Below are positions 25,769 through 34,793 of a DNA stretch of 64,000 nt, piece by piece. Within the stretch, counting starts at the first letter, position 1, and each line of letters starts with the position of its first letter. The stretch spans positions 62,001-126,000 of the forward strand of contig NZ_LWUD01000051.1 in the NCBI RefSeq assembly GCF_001654615.1, given 5' to 3'. The position numbers were made by a program, and so were the translations under genes. Source of the stretch: Ligilactobacillus aviarius. GTDB taxonomy: Bacteria > Bacillota > Bacilli > Lactobacillales > Lactobacillaceae. The notes under the pieces were generated by a model. It saw only the letters and a program-made list of their open reading frames with translations, was not told where the DNA came from and searched no databases.

Positions 25769-25858
25769 TTAATGCCCATCAATAATTCGTTTAACTTCTT
25801 CAAGATAATCATCTGTATATTCCGGAACAAGTAAGTCGCCTTCAATTGCATCTAACAT
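25769..25858 (-). CDS. very short ORF or gene remnant (29 aa)
   Basis: The frame reads MLDAIEGDLLVPEYTDDY and then LEEVKRIIDGH. The acidic, amphipathic composition looks like the tail of a larger protein, and no ribosome site precedes the ATG. It sits between the DUF2357 gene and the small membrane protein gene. Most likely a remnant. Confidence 0.3.
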   Translation of the reverse strand: MLDAIEGDLLVPEYTDDYLEEVKRIIDGH

Positions 25859-25900
25859 TGATAATTGTTAACTTTAATATTCTAATAAATTTTTTTATTT

Positions 25901-27670
25901 TTAATCAACATAATTAAAATAATTATTCATTTGTTTTATTTGTTTTTCTAAATAAATATACAAATCCTTATTTTCATCATTCGGTATCAAATTTATTCTG
26001 TATTGATTATCCTCCCCTTCAACTTTTGGCTTATTTCGCTTCTCATCAAATTTAGGGTAAAGAATAAATAAACTATTCTTTAATGACGTTTGACCAGTAA
26101 TTTCTTCCATTTTCTTTATTGAGTCAGATTTATATGATTCTTTAATTTCTATCCCATTCACATACTCAATAAATTGCTTTAATGTATGATTTTTACCTTT
26201 AGAATAAAAAATAGAATTATAATTTCTATATTTAGTATCCATAATAACTAAAGAAATAATTTTATTTTTCATATCATAAAATTCTATTCTGATATCTGGT
26301 CTTTTATGGGTATATCCTAACGCCATTTTTACTGGACTCTCATTATCCCTATTTATTATGGATTTATCATAAACAATTTTTATATATTTACAATTTTTAT
26401 TATCTAATTCTGAATTTTGCGAATCAAATTCAGAAATAACCGTTTCACCTTCGCGTAATTCACCTAAATTTTCTCTCTTACTCGAGAAAATCCATCCACT
26501 TTTAGGAACAAATCCTAATTTTTTTAATGTTTCAATTACTTTAACATACGCCCAAACCTCATATAAAACATCCGTCCGGTGATAATAATATTTGTATTGT
26601 CTGCTAAACGAATACTCTTTATCAATAAGTGATTTCATTTTTCGTATTAGCTTGTTAATATATAAATAATTATTGTCATATATATTATCATTAGTTAACT
26701 TTACCTGTTCTTGATAATTAACACTCTGAATCCAGGAATTATCCAAGAAATTCACAATCAAGTATCTATACTTTTTTAAAATCTTTAATTCCAATAAAAA
26801 TGATGATGCACTCTCTTTATCTGGAAAATTATAATTTGTTATCACACGAATTAAATGGTTGACCTTTTTTAATAAAAAAGTTAGCTGTGATCCTAAAATC
26901 TTATTTATTCTTAAATTATAGTTAATGCACCGACATTTCGAAAAATATTTTCTATTCTTATTAAAATTTCCTGACTTTTTTATAGTTCCTCTATAATCTA
27001 ATGGAGAAATCATTCTTTCTGTCCATAAGTATTCATTTTTTATTTCATAGCATGGGTTATTAGTAATATAATAGATCGTCTTTTCGAATTGATTAATTTC
27101 ATTATGAAAAAGTTCAATTAATTCTAAATCATGTTGTGTAATTCCTTTTTCAGAAGATAAAAAGCCATTATCATTCCTATCAAACCTTCTTGCCAACCCT
27201 TGAATAGTATTTTCTAAATCATTTTTTAAACTTTCAAGCTGTTTTTCGCCGATTTGCTTAGGATTCACCTTTAACCATGAAAAGAATTTCTCATTTTGAG
27301 AATTTACTACCATTAAGCGGTAATATCCTGGATACAAAGTGTGATCCATAAAATTTCCTTTAAATAGAGGATTATTAATTTCAAATAAAACTATTTCCTT
27401 TTGATTGAAATTTACATAGGCACCTTCATCATCTAAATAATATTTATTAGCAGTGTTCTGTTCCAGTTCACTTTCAGCCTCAGCCTCATTTAGTAAAATA
27501 TTTATTCCATCTAAATATAATCTTGAAGAAGAGTCACCAATCAGTATCAACTTAGCATAAGTATTTTCGTCAATTTCAATTACATTGCTCCAATCAAATT
27601 CATTTTCATTAAAAACAAATCTTTCTTCTCTATTATAAGAATTAAGCACAACACTATCTTGCAAAGCCAT
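25901..27670 (-). CDS. DUF2357 McrC-type nuclease subunit
   Basis: Protein of 589 aa. The N-terminal part matches the DUF2357 style (beta-rich, then YYLDDEGAYVNFN and LYPGYYRLMVVNSQNEKFFSWLKV). The middle is helical. The C-terminal part is a PD-(D/E)xK nuclease: EVWAYVKVIETLKKLGF (about 371-387), RPDIRIEF with D459, and VIMDTKYR with D478 and K480. Its start overlaps the end of the AAA+ gene by 17 nt, so the two are coupled. DUF2357 proteins paired with McrB-like AAA+ proteins form McrBC-type restriction modules. It is not closely similar to the McrC-like protein at 5440-6687, so this is an independent second module. Confidence 0.82.
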   Translation of the reverse strand: MALQDSVVLNSYNREERFVFNENEFDWSNVIEIDENTYAKLILIGDSSSRLYLDGINILLNEAEAESELEQNTANKYYLDDEGAYVNFNQKEIVLFEINNPLFKGNFMDHTLYPGYYRLMVVNSQNEKFFSWLKVNPKQIGEKQLESLKNDLENTIQGLARRFDRNDNGFLSSEKGITQHDLELIELFHNEINQFEKTIYYITNNPCYEIKNEYLWTERMISPLDYRGTIKKSGNFNKNRKYFSKCRCINYNLRINKILGSQLTFLLKKVNHLIRVITNYNFPDKESASSFLLELKILKKYRYLIVNFLDNSWIQSVNYQEQVKLTNDNIYDNNYLYINKLIRKMKSLIDKEYSFSRQYKYYYHRTDVLYEVWAYVKVIETLKKLGFVPKSGWIFSSKRENLGELREGETVISEFDSQNSELDNKNCKYIKIVYDKSIINRDNESPVKMALGYTHKRPDIRIEFYDMKNKIISLVIMDTKYRNYNSIFYSKGKNHTLKQFIEYVNGIEIKESYKSDSIKKMEEITGQTSLKNSLFILYPKFDEKRNKPKVEGEDNQYRINLIPNDENKDLYIYLEKQIKQMNNYFNYVD

Positions 27671-29534
27671 TTACATGTAACTCCTGACTTTTTTGTTTTA
27701 AAACCTCTCTAGATTCATTAAATTCTGATAAATCAGAAAATTCATCAAATATTGATTCAATACTTTGTTCATTATCGCTAGATATCAGACTCTCTATCAT
27801 TTCTTCATTACCACGTATTTTAGGTAGAATACGACCTGCAACTTGTAAGTCTAATGCTAACTTCCGATCAAAAATGTTTAACTGCGGGGAATTTTTTATA
27901 AATGTTTCTATATTTTTTAAAATTCTCCAACTTAATCCTGCACCTGGAAGACTACTACTAATTACAGTATGTAACTTTTCAAAAAATTTTAATTCTCGAT
28001 CACTTAAGCCAGCACCATTGTTCAAAAATTTTTTATAATCAACAAAGGATACCGTAATTGATTCTTTTAACTTATTTTCGTCTTTTTCTTTTCTTTGACT
28101 AAATGGTAAAATTTCAAAATCAATAATATTTGCTCTATCTAATAAGCGATTTGAAATTTGGAATGTAGATTCATCTAAATTCATTGTTCCAATAAATCGA
28201 ATATTTTCTGGAACTAATATTTTCGAAGGATATCTATCACTATTGTAAAGTCTTGGTTCTAAGCTTGGATTGTATAAAGTTATATATCTTTCTTTTGAAG
28301 ATCTTTCCAGTACTGAAATAAATTGTGAAAAATAATGTTCAATTCTCGCAATATTCATTTCATCGAATACCACTATATATAATTTATCCTTATTTTTATT
28401 AGCTTGAATTATCGTTTCAATTAATTCAGTGTCTCCTGGATGATAATTATTACTTGTACTATCTACAAATCCTAATAAATCCGCATCATCTTGCCAAAAT
28501 GGACGAACTGAAATCATCTTATATTGTTGGTCATTTAAAATTCCTAATGCATCAGCGTAAACTTCTGTAATCTTAGATTTTCCTGTTCCACTTAAACCAG
28601 CCAAAACAGTTAAAACGTTACTTTTAACTGAATTATGAAAATTTATCAAATCTGAATATTTAAACGTTAATCCATATTTATTTTCCACAACATTTATAAA
28701 ATGTTTTATGAACTTAACTTCATCAATTTGATTTTCATTTTCGTCCTTAGCTTTTTCTTGACCCCGTTCTTCAAAATGCTGAGGGTCAACATCTGACCAA
28801 TCTAAATAATTAACATTTTCAGAAATCTTATTTAACCCACTTATATTGATCATATTTTCGGGAATATAAGCAATCCTATTCCCATTATTACTTTGTGAAA
28901 AAGTAATACAACTATTTACTTTCTCTGACGAAGCATCGTAAGCCTCTATTTCAGCATATTCATCATTCTCTTTATTAAAAACAATTCCACTATTTTCTGA
29001 TTCAAAAGGTAAATTATAATATATAATGATGTTGTTTATACTTTCCCCCATTAACATTACAATTGGATTTTCATCATTGATTGTGCTCATAAAATTAAAA
29101 TTCAATTCACTTCGCGACTTTATTGCTTTCTCAAGCAATTCCTGATCATCAAAGCATGGAATACCTACAAATTTATCTTCAGTAGTTAACATTGATGGTT
29201 TTTTTCTTATTGTCACATTAATTGCTTTATATTGATTAACAATTCCTTTTTGAGAACATAAGATATTAAATATAAACACCTTATCGCTAAGCTCTTGTGA
29301 TAATTCCTGCTGATCCATACTTGAAAATTTACTTCTTATACTTTCTGGACAATCACTCGCAAATAATCTTATCGTGGTGATATCCATGTCATCTAAGTTA
29401 TTTTTATCAAGATTCAACGCTTTGATATACACAAAATTATTATAATTAGAATCTTTACCAATCCCTAAACTATTATTCTCATTATTTAAAATTCCTATAT
29501 AAAATTTTCCATTATTCATTATTTTTTGATTCAT
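27654..29534 (-). CDS. McrB-type AAA+ protein paired with DUF2357 nuclease
   Basis: Protein of 626 aa. The first about 290 residues are a family-specific N-terminal region, probably for DNA or target sensing. The AAA+ core has Walker A GLSGTGKS (313-320), Walker B LYIVVFDEMNIAR (about 385-397) and the McrB-like GTMNLDESTFQISNRLLDRA (449-468). Start ATG 29534 follows GAGG by 7 nt. It would be the motor of the second McrBC-type module, with the DUF2357 nuclease as effector. The nucleotide (GTP or ATP) cannot be decided from sequence. Confidence 0.82.
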   Translation of the reverse strand: MNQKIMNNGKFYIGILNNENNSLGIGKDSNYNNFVYIKALNLDKNNLDDMDITTIRLFASDCPESIRSKFSSMDQQELSQELSDKVFIFNILCSQKGIVNQYKAINVTIRKKPSMLTTEDKFVGIPCFDDQELLEKAIKSRSELNFNFMSTINDENPIVMLMGESINNIIIYYNLPFESENSGIVFNKENDEYAEIEAYDASSEKVNSCITFSQSNNGNRIAYIPENMINISGLNKISENVNYLDWSDVDPQHFEERGQEKAKDENENQIDEVKFIKHFINVVENKYGLTFKYSDLINFHNSVKSNVLTVLAGLSGTGKSKITEVYADALGILNDQQYKMISVRPFWQDDADLLGFVDSTSNNYHPGDTELIETIIQANKNKDKLYIVVFDEMNIARIEHYFSQFISVLERSSKERYITLYNPSLEPRLYNSDRYPSKILVPENIRFIGTMNLDESTFQISNRLLDRANIIDFEILPFSQRKEKDENKLKESITVSFVDYKKFLNNGAGLSDRELKFFEKLHTVISSSLPGAGLSWRILKNIETFIKNSPQLNIFDRKLALDLQVAGRILPKIRGNEEMIESLISSDNEQSIESIFDEFSDLSEFNESREVLKQKSQELHVNGFAR

Positions 29535-29988
29535 TGATTTTCCTCACATCTAATCTTATTAATTCTTCAATCATTATTTAGATAATAAATTGAAGCTACT
29601 TTCTAAGTTTATTGACCCATCTAAAACATTTTATCTTCTATTATTCATTAATGTCAATTAGCTTATATATATTCAAACTCATAGAAAATAAATTTTAACA
29701 ACTTATTAGTTCATTACCCAATTAGTTCTTTAAATTATATATTTATATAAATAAACATAATTTAATTAATAAAGTACGAAATTTTTTATTTCTCTCCTAA
29801 ATCTTATTTTTACAAAAAATGTCTAGGTAAAAAATCCTAGACACCTTTAAGTATTGATATTTTACGATAGGCTTATTTTAAGAGTCAATCAATTAAATGT
29901 AAAATTTATTCTTCACACTTAATCTTAAAAAGGCTTTAACTTTTATTGCTATCTTTACTTTAACCCCAAATAGGTTCCGTCTTTCTCC
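29535..29988. other. AT-rich intergenic region before the second McrBC pair
   Basis: About 450 bp with no frame I would call a gene. It must carry the promoter for the AAA+/DUF2357 operon. The terminator of the upstream pyrophosphatase gene lies at 29813-29845. The rest is AT-rich without a clear repeat. Confidence 0.6.
29813..29845 (-). terminator. terminator of the second pyrophosphohydrolase gene
   Basis: Perfect 8-bp arms TGTCTAGG and CCTAGACA are followed on the minus strand by a T-run. It lies 144 bp after the stop of the gene at 29989, so that gene and the McrBC pair are separate transcripts unless read-through occurs. Confidence 0.8.
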
Positions 29989-30288
29989 TCAATCCCATTC
30001 TCTTCCCTTATTATACTCAAGTTTCGCCTTCATCACGTCTATTGGATCAACATTCAACCGGTCGCACATGTAAAATAGATAAATTAACGTATCTGCAATT
30101 TCGCCTTTTAAATGCGTTTTTTCATCTTCACTTAACTCATCGCTTGTCTTTTTCCATTGAAAAATTTCTAAAATTTCCGCAGCTTCAATATTTACTGACT
30201 TTGCTAAATTTGGCAAGGAATGGGCCTCATCCCATCCGCGCGAGTTTCTGAAATCGATAAGTTCCTGCATTAATTTTTGATGATCCAT
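29989..30288 (-). CDS. MazG-fold nucleotide pyrophosphohydrolase, DCTPP1-like (copy 2)
   Basis: Protein of 99 aa, close paralogue of the 10055-10369 product: MDHQKLMQELIDFRNSRGWDEAHSLPNLAKSV, NIEAAEILEIFQWKKTSD, EIADTLIYLFYMCDRLNVDPIDVMKAKLEYNKGREW. The metal-binding EAAE..E and E..D residues are conserved. ATG 30288 follows AGAGG by 9 nt; the frame stays open further upstream through a hairpin region that is not coding. As in copy 1, an McrBC-type gene pair lies downstream, here after a terminator. Likely substrate is dCTP or a 5-modified dCTP, inferred from family members. Confidence 0.88.
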   Translation of the reverse strand: MDHQKLMQELIDFRNSRGWDEAHSLPNLAKSVNIEAAEILEIFQWKKTSDELSEDEKTHLKGEIADTLIYLFYMCDRLNVDPIDVMKAKLEYNKGREWD

Positions 30289-30427
30289 GATAAATTGCCT
30301 CTTTTCGTTTTCACTCTCTTTTATTATACCGTATAAGAAAGCAGCCTTTTCCTCACCGGAAGAGGTTGCTTTTAAACTATCCGTCAAATAAATAAAATTT
30401 TAAATTCTACAATAGCCCATATTATTT

Positions 30428-30871
30428 TTAAATCTCATCAAGCGTACTTAATTTTCCACGTTTCTTTATCATCATAAAAATTTTAATTGATACTGTTCCC
30501 ATAAGAGCTGCAATAATCAATCTGACAAAATAACTAGGATCAAATATATTTACAATTATTACAATTGGGAATTGAAAAAACATAGCAATTAGAGCAAAAG
30601 TGACCAAACTACCTTGAATCAAAACAAACATTCTCGAATGCTTGGTATAAATTTCAAGCTCACCTGAGCGATTTACTCTTGTAAATAATCCCAATTTAAT
30701 CCCCAAATCGTCCGCAAAATCGGTTGCCTCAATATCATTTCCTTTTTGATCACGTGGCCAAAAATAATCACACTCATCAAAGTAAAGCACATCCGAATCA
30801 TTTTCCTTAAGTTCCTTGCGCACTGCTTCGACTAACGCATTTAACTGTTCTTCTGTTATTTTCTTTTTCAT
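30428..30871 (-). CDS. hypothetical membrane protein
   Basis: Protein of 147 aa, not recognised. The N-terminal about 80 residues are soluble and acidic (MKKKITEEQLNALVEAVRKELKE, YFDECDYFWPRD, GIKLGLFTRVNRSGELEIY). Two hydrophobic segments follow (FVLIQGSLVTFALIAMFF and FVRLIIAALMGTVSIKIFMMI) and the tail is basic. ATG 30871 has GAGAGGG upstream. It is the second reading frame after the structured RNA at 31048-31193 and the 37-aa frame. Confidence 0.6.
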   Translation of the reverse strand: MKKKITEEQLNALVEAVRKELKENDSDVLYFDECDYFWPRDQKGNDIEATDFADDLGIKLGLFTRVNRSGELEIYTKHSRMFVLIQGSLVTFALIAMFFQFPIVIIVNIFDPSYFVRLIIAALMGTVSIKIFMMIKKRGKLSTLDEI

Positions 30872-30898
30872 CTAATAAGCCCTCTCCCATTCCATTAG

Positions 30899-31012
30899 TT
30901 ACTTAACTTTCTTTGCATGTTTAACCATCGCTTCCGCCCAGCTGTGCGGATAATCGTTGTTTGAATCATCGGCTTTCTCAATTTCAACATGCATTTTGAC
31001 CGTAAACTCCAT
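30899..31012 (-). CDS. 37-aa small ORF downstream of the structured RNA
   Basis: The frame reads MEFTVKMHVEIEKADDSNND then YPHSWAEAMVKHAKKVK. GGAGG lies 11 nt upstream; a closer ATG (out of frame) gives only an 11-codon frame. The composition is plausible for a small protein. It is placed after a promoter, structured leader and terminator, so its expression may depend on read-through at that terminator. Not recognised. Confidence 0.45.
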   Translation of the reverse strand: MEFTVKMHVEIEKADDSNNDYPHSWAEAMVKHAKKVK

Positions 31013-31047
31013 TCTTCATGTGTCCTCCTTCAATTAATTTAACTAAC

Positions 31048-31193
31048 AAAAAACGCCTGGAGATATTCCCCAGACGTCATGAAGAATATCGCTATACACT
31101 GGAGCACGTTGCCTTCGCGAAAGGTACGTTGCTGCTGGGTCACCGTGTGTATCCACTATGCCAGCTCTTTATATTCCTAGCCGTTTAATTGTA
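31048..31193 (-). ncRNA. structured RNA with own promoter and terminator (sRNA or attenuator leader)
   Basis: On the minus strand a strong promoter (TTGACA 31222-31227, 16-nt spacer, TATAAT 31200-31205) precedes about 146 nt ending in a hairpin with arms CGTCTGG and CCAGGCG and a T6 run (31048-31078). The RNA can form a long rod: GAATAT pairs with ATATTC, ATACAC with GTGTAT, and a CCTT/AAGG hairpin caps it. No T-box, SRP RNA or known riboswitch core was recognised. It could be a free sRNA (6S-like not excluded) or a leader controlling the small frames downstream. Confidence 0.65.
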
Positions 31194-31199
31194 ATTCAT

Positions 31200-31227
31200 A
31201 TTATACAGGACAGATTTTAACTGTCAA
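31200..31227 (-). promoter_or_regulatory. promoter of the structured RNA
   Basis: Perfect -35 TTGACA and perfect -10 TATAAT with a 16-nt spacer on the minus strand, among the best promoter matches in the window. It lies directly behind the broken Panacea gene. Confidence 0.8.
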
Positions 31228-31257
31228 CTATTATTATCCTGACTTTGAATCTTCATC

Positions 31258-31706
31258 TCATTCACTCACAATTTTTGAAAAATACTTTTTCATCTCATCA
31301 TCGGTAATGACTTCACTTTGCTTCGTATTCCGCCATGGTGATTCCTTGTGAGTCTGCTTCAGGAGCTGTGATGCCGACTATCCCAAACGGTATTTAATAC
31401 ATCGTTAACCTTGGAATTGGCACTCAATTCATTATAATCATTGATATCACTTTCCGAAACTTCACCAACAATTTCACGCTGTCCTTGATATTTCTGATGG
31501 ACTTTTGAAACTGCCGGACCATATTTCCAAGCTAAAATATCATCTGGAAACATCCGCTGTTTTAAATATACAAGACTTACACCTTGAACATAATACAGAA
31601 GTTTCATTGCTTTCATCTGAGTCAGTTCTTCTGCGTTTTCATTTTCAATTAACTCGGCCTTGTTTTTGACCCGCATCCAATTAACAATTTTCAAAACATC
31701 GTACAT
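31258..31706 (-). pseudogene. Panacea/SocA-like (DUF4065) antitoxin-type gene, frameshifted
   Basis: The first part reads MYDVLKIVNWMRVKN, MKAMKLLYYVQGVSLVYLKQRMFPDDILAWKYGPAVSKVHQKY, the Panacea (DUF4065) pattern seen in SocA antitoxins and phage/TA-linked proteins. Start ATG 31706 has GGAGG 8 nt before it. After WDSRHHSS the frame stops at 31359-31361. The expected C-terminus (LLKQTHKESPWRNTKQSE, then VITDDEMKKYFSKIVSE) follows in another frame and ends at TGA 31258-31260. A short deletion, apparently of a few codons around a missing W-K-L, best explains it. No partner toxin is adjacent. Confidence 0.75.
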
Positions 31707-31778
31707 CACATTCGCCTCCAATCTTCTTAATCTATATTAAACTGGATTCCGCCATGACTGTCAATCAAATTTTGAATC

Positions 31779-31811
31779 AAAAAAAGGCCGCACCCCGTCG
31801 AGTGCGACCTT
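31779..31811 (-). terminator. terminator of the pfkA-pyk operon
   Basis: GC-rich hairpin with arms AAGGTCGCAC and GTGCGGCCTT, followed on the minus strand by a run of T. It lies about 70 bp after the pyk stop codon. Confidence 0.88.
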
Positions 31812-31881
31812 CGATCCGCTCAGCTTAATTTGCAACGTCTTGCAATTTAAACTAATCGGTTATATTCATTTGAACTCTATC

Positions 31882-33642
31882 TTAGAGAGTACTTGAAGCA
31901 CCACGGTAGATTGAACCACGACGGCTGTCTACTGTGATTGTTTCGCCTTCCTTGATAGCGTCTGTTGCGTTTTCAGCACCAACAACAACTGGGATACCCA
32001 TTGAGATACCAACAACAGCTGCGTGTGATGTTAAACCACCGTTTTCAACAACTAATGCTGATGCCTTTTCGATTGCTGGTAAGTAGTCCTTGTCAGTTGT
32101 CTTTGTTACAAGTACGCAACCTTCTTCAGCTTTCTTGTTAGCTTCGTCTGCTGACTTAGCAATTACGGCTTTACCGATAACTGTTTCTTCGCCAACACCT
32201 TGGCCCTTAACTAATGCAGAACCAACTAATTGGATCTTCATGATGTTTGTTGTACCTTTTTCGCCAACAGGAACACCGGCAACGATTAAGATTAAGTCGC
32301 CTTCCTTAGCAAGGCCAGCCTTCTTAGCTTCTTCTGTAGCTAACTTGAACATTTCATCTGTTGTAGCTGGTTTTTCAGCAACAACTGGATATACGCCCCA
32401 GTTAACCATCAAGCCACGACGTGTACGATCGTCGAATGTTACGGCTAAGATATCTGCATCTGGACGATACTTAGAAATCATCTTAGCTGTGTAGCCTGAT
32501 TCTGTAGCGGCAACAATTGTCTTGATGCCTAAGTTTTCAACTGCTTCTGCAGCTGCACGACCAATTGCTTCTGTAACGTCTGTCTTGTCGAAGTCGTTGA
32601 TTGAGAAGTTCTTGTATTGACGTAACGCATTTTCAGCCTTAACGTCGATCCGTGCCATTGTTGCAACAGCTTCTACAGGGTAGTCACCGTTTGCTGATTC
32701 ACCTGAAAGCATTGTTGCGTCTGTACCGTCAAATACGGCGTTAGCAACGTCTGATGCTTCGGCACGTGTTGGACGTGGGTTTTCGATCATTGAGTCAAGC
32801 ATTTGTGTAGCTGTGATAACTGGCTTACCTGCAGCGTTGCACTTCTTGATTAATGACTTTTGTACCAAAGGAACATTTTCAGGTGGGATTTCAACACCCA
32901 TGTCACCACGAGCGATCATCAAACCATCTGAAACCTTCAAGATTTCATCAAAGTTGTCAATACCTTCTTGTGATTCGATCTTAGGGAAGATTTGAACGTG
33001 TTCCATGTGCTTTTCTTCAAGTAATTCACGGATATCTAAGATATCTTGTGGCTTACGTACGAATGAAGCAGCAATGTAGTTGATTTCGTGATCCAAACCA
33101 AAGCGGATATCGCTTGAGTCTTTTTCTGTGATCCCTGGTAAGTTGATTGATACGCCAGGAGCGTTAACACCTTTACGTGAACCCAACACACCTTCGTTCA
33201 ATACCTTACATACCAATTCACGGTTTGCGTCATCTTTCTTTTCGATTTGCATGTCGATCAAACCATCATCAAACAATACGTGACCACCTTCGTGAACGTC
33301 ATCGTAAAGTCCTGGGTATGTAACAGCGATCTTTTCCTTTGTACCTTCGATTGAGTCGTCCATTGAGATCCGAACTTCATCGCCGATGTGATATTCGATC
33401 TTGCCGTCCTTTTGAACAGTTGTCCGAATTTCAGCACCCTTTGTATCAAGTAAGATACCAACTGTCTTACCAGTCTTCTTTTCAGCTTCGTGAACAAGGT
33501 TTAACCGACCTAAGTGTTCTTCGTGGTCACCGTGTGAGAAGTTGAAACGGAATACGTTTGCGCCAGCTTCGATTAACTTAACGATTGTGTCTAAATCGTT
33601 ACTTGCTGGTCCAAGTGTACTAACAATCTTTGTCTTTTTCAT
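31882..33642 (-). CDS. pyk: pyruvate kinase
   Basis: Pyruvate kinase, 586 aa, making pyruvate and ATP from phosphoenolpyruvate. It has the catalytic barrel (KIVSTLGPAS, FRFNFSHGDHEEH, FPKIESQEGIDNFDEIL, MIARGDMGVEIPPE, ATQMLDSMI) and the allosteric C-domain. The last about 110 residues are a PEP-utiliser mobile domain (GGLTSHAAVVGISMGIPVVVGAENA), as in Bacillus and lactobacilli; this explains the length above the usual 470-480 aa. It lies 23 bp after pfkA, forming the classical glycolytic operon. Confidence 0.98.
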   Translation of the reverse strand: MKKTKIVSTLGPASNDLDTIVKLIEAGANVFRFNFSHGDHEEHLGRLNLVHEAEKKTGKTVGILLDTKGAEIRTTVQKDGKIEYHIGDEVRISMDDSIEGTKEKIAVTYPGLYDDVHEGGHVLFDDGLIDMQIEKKDDANRELVCKVLNEGVLGSRKGVNAPGVSINLPGITEKDSSDIRFGLDHEINYIAASFVRKPQDILDIRELLEEKHMEHVQIFPKIESQEGIDNFDEILKVSDGLMIARGDMGVEIPPENVPLVQKSLIKKCNAAGKPVITATQMLDSMIENPRPTRAEASDVANAVFDGTDATMLSGESANGDYPVEAVATMARIDVKAENALRQYKNFSINDFDKTDVTEAIGRAAAEAVENLGIKTIVAATESGYTAKMISKYRPDADILAVTFDDRTRRGLMVNWGVYPVVAEKPATTDEMFKLATEEAKKAGLAKEGDLILIVAGVPVGEKGTTNIMKIQLVGSALVKGQGVGEETVIGKAVIAKSADEANKKAEEGCVLVTKTTDKDYLPAIEKASALVVENGGLTSHAAVVGISMGIPVVVGAENATDAIKEGETITVDSRRGSIYRGASSTL

Positions 33643-33665
33643 GAGTTAGTTCTCCTTCTGTCAAA

Positions 33666-34628
33666 TTAGAATCTTAAACGATCATTTAAGTCAAGCAATG
33701 AGACATCTGTCTTGTGCTTGTGGTTTTCCAATGTGTCAATGATATCTGTGGCAACAAGCTTGTTGTCGTGAATACCAATGGCCAAACCGCCTTTACCTTC
33801 AAGTAATAAACGTACGGCATAGTCGCCTAACCGGCTTGCCAATACCCGATCCTTAGCTGTTGGCACGCCACCACGTTGGATGTGAGCCAATGTTACAGCC
33901 CGGCTGTCAAAGTCGCCGTATTGATCTAATTTTTCTTTGAATTCTTGTGCTGACATTACGCCTTCAGCAAGAACGATCAAAGCGTGGTCTTTGCCGTTTT
34001 CACGGTTTTCTTTGATCTTGTTTGCGATTGCTTCAATATCATAATCGCGTTCAGGAATAACGATTGCATCCGCACCTGCAGCAATTCCAGCCCATAATGC
34101 GATATCGCCTGCTCCACGACCCATAACTTCAACAACGAATGTCCGTTGGTGTGAAGTTGCAGTGTCGTTGATCCGGTCAAGGGCTTCGGTTGCAACATTT
34201 ACTGCAGAGTCGAACCCGATTGTAAAGTCTGTTCCTGGGATATCATTATCGATCGTTCCTGGAACACCGATTGAATTGTAACCGTGCTTTGTAAGTTTTT
34301 CAGCACCGTGATATGAACCATCGCCGCCGATAACAACTAAAGCATCGATCCCGAACTTCTTAAGTTGTTCGATCCCTTGAAGTTGAACTTCTTCTTGGGC
34401 GAATTCTGGGAAACGAGCTGAATAAAGAATTGTACCGCCACGATTGATAATGCCGTCTAATTCTTTAGAGTTCATCTTAAAGATGTTACCTTCAACTAAC
34501 CCTTTGAATCCGTAGTTGATTCCGTAAGCTTCGAGACCAGCGCTCATTGCAGAACGAGCAATGGCACGAACAGCAGCGTTCATACCTTGTGAATCGCCAC
34601 CGCTTGTAAGAATACCAATGCGTTTCAC
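33666..34628 (-). CDS. pfkA: ATP-dependent 6-phosphofructokinase
   Basis: Phosphofructokinase I, 320 aa, full length. It phosphorylates fructose 6-phosphate, committing carbon to glycolysis. Motifs: [28 protein letters not shown], the catalytic loop [18 protein letters not shown] and [16 protein letters not shown]. It starts with GTG 34628 behind GAGGTG. It forms an operon with pyk. Its presence argues for homofermentative metabolism and against a strict heterofermenter. Confidence 0.98.
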   Translation of the reverse strand: MKRIGILTSGGDSQGMNAAVRAIARSAMSAGLEAYGINYGFKGLVEGNIFKMNSKELDGIINRGGTILYSARFPEFAQEEVQLQGIEQLKKFGIDALVVIGGDGSYHGAEKLTKHGYNSIGVPGTIDNDIPGTDFTIGFDSAVNVATEALDRINDTATSHQRTFVVEVMGRGAGDIALWAGIAAGADAIVIPERDYDIEAIANKIKENRENGKDHALIVLAEGVMSAQEFKEKLDQYGDFDSRAVTLAHIQRGGVPTAKDRVLASRLGDYAVRLLLEGKGGLAIGIHDNKLVATDIIDTLENHKHKTDVSLLDLNDRLRF

Positions 34629-34793
34629 TTGTTTTCACCTCGAGTAATAAATCTAATAATATACATTCTCCGGTTACTATCTTATCACTTTTAAATTTAG
34701 TTGTCTTTAAATATTTTCAATTATATTTAAGGATTTTCGGAGGATTTAAGGGTTCCTGCGCACTTGATGGTTTAGACCAATTTTATCCATTTT

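Noticed and set aside
31048-31193. T-box, SRP RNA or tmRNA identity for the structured RNA
   Set aside because: No T-box sequence (GGGTGGNACCGCG type), no GGAAGGAAGCAG-type SRP core and no tag-peptide or tRNA-like ends were found.
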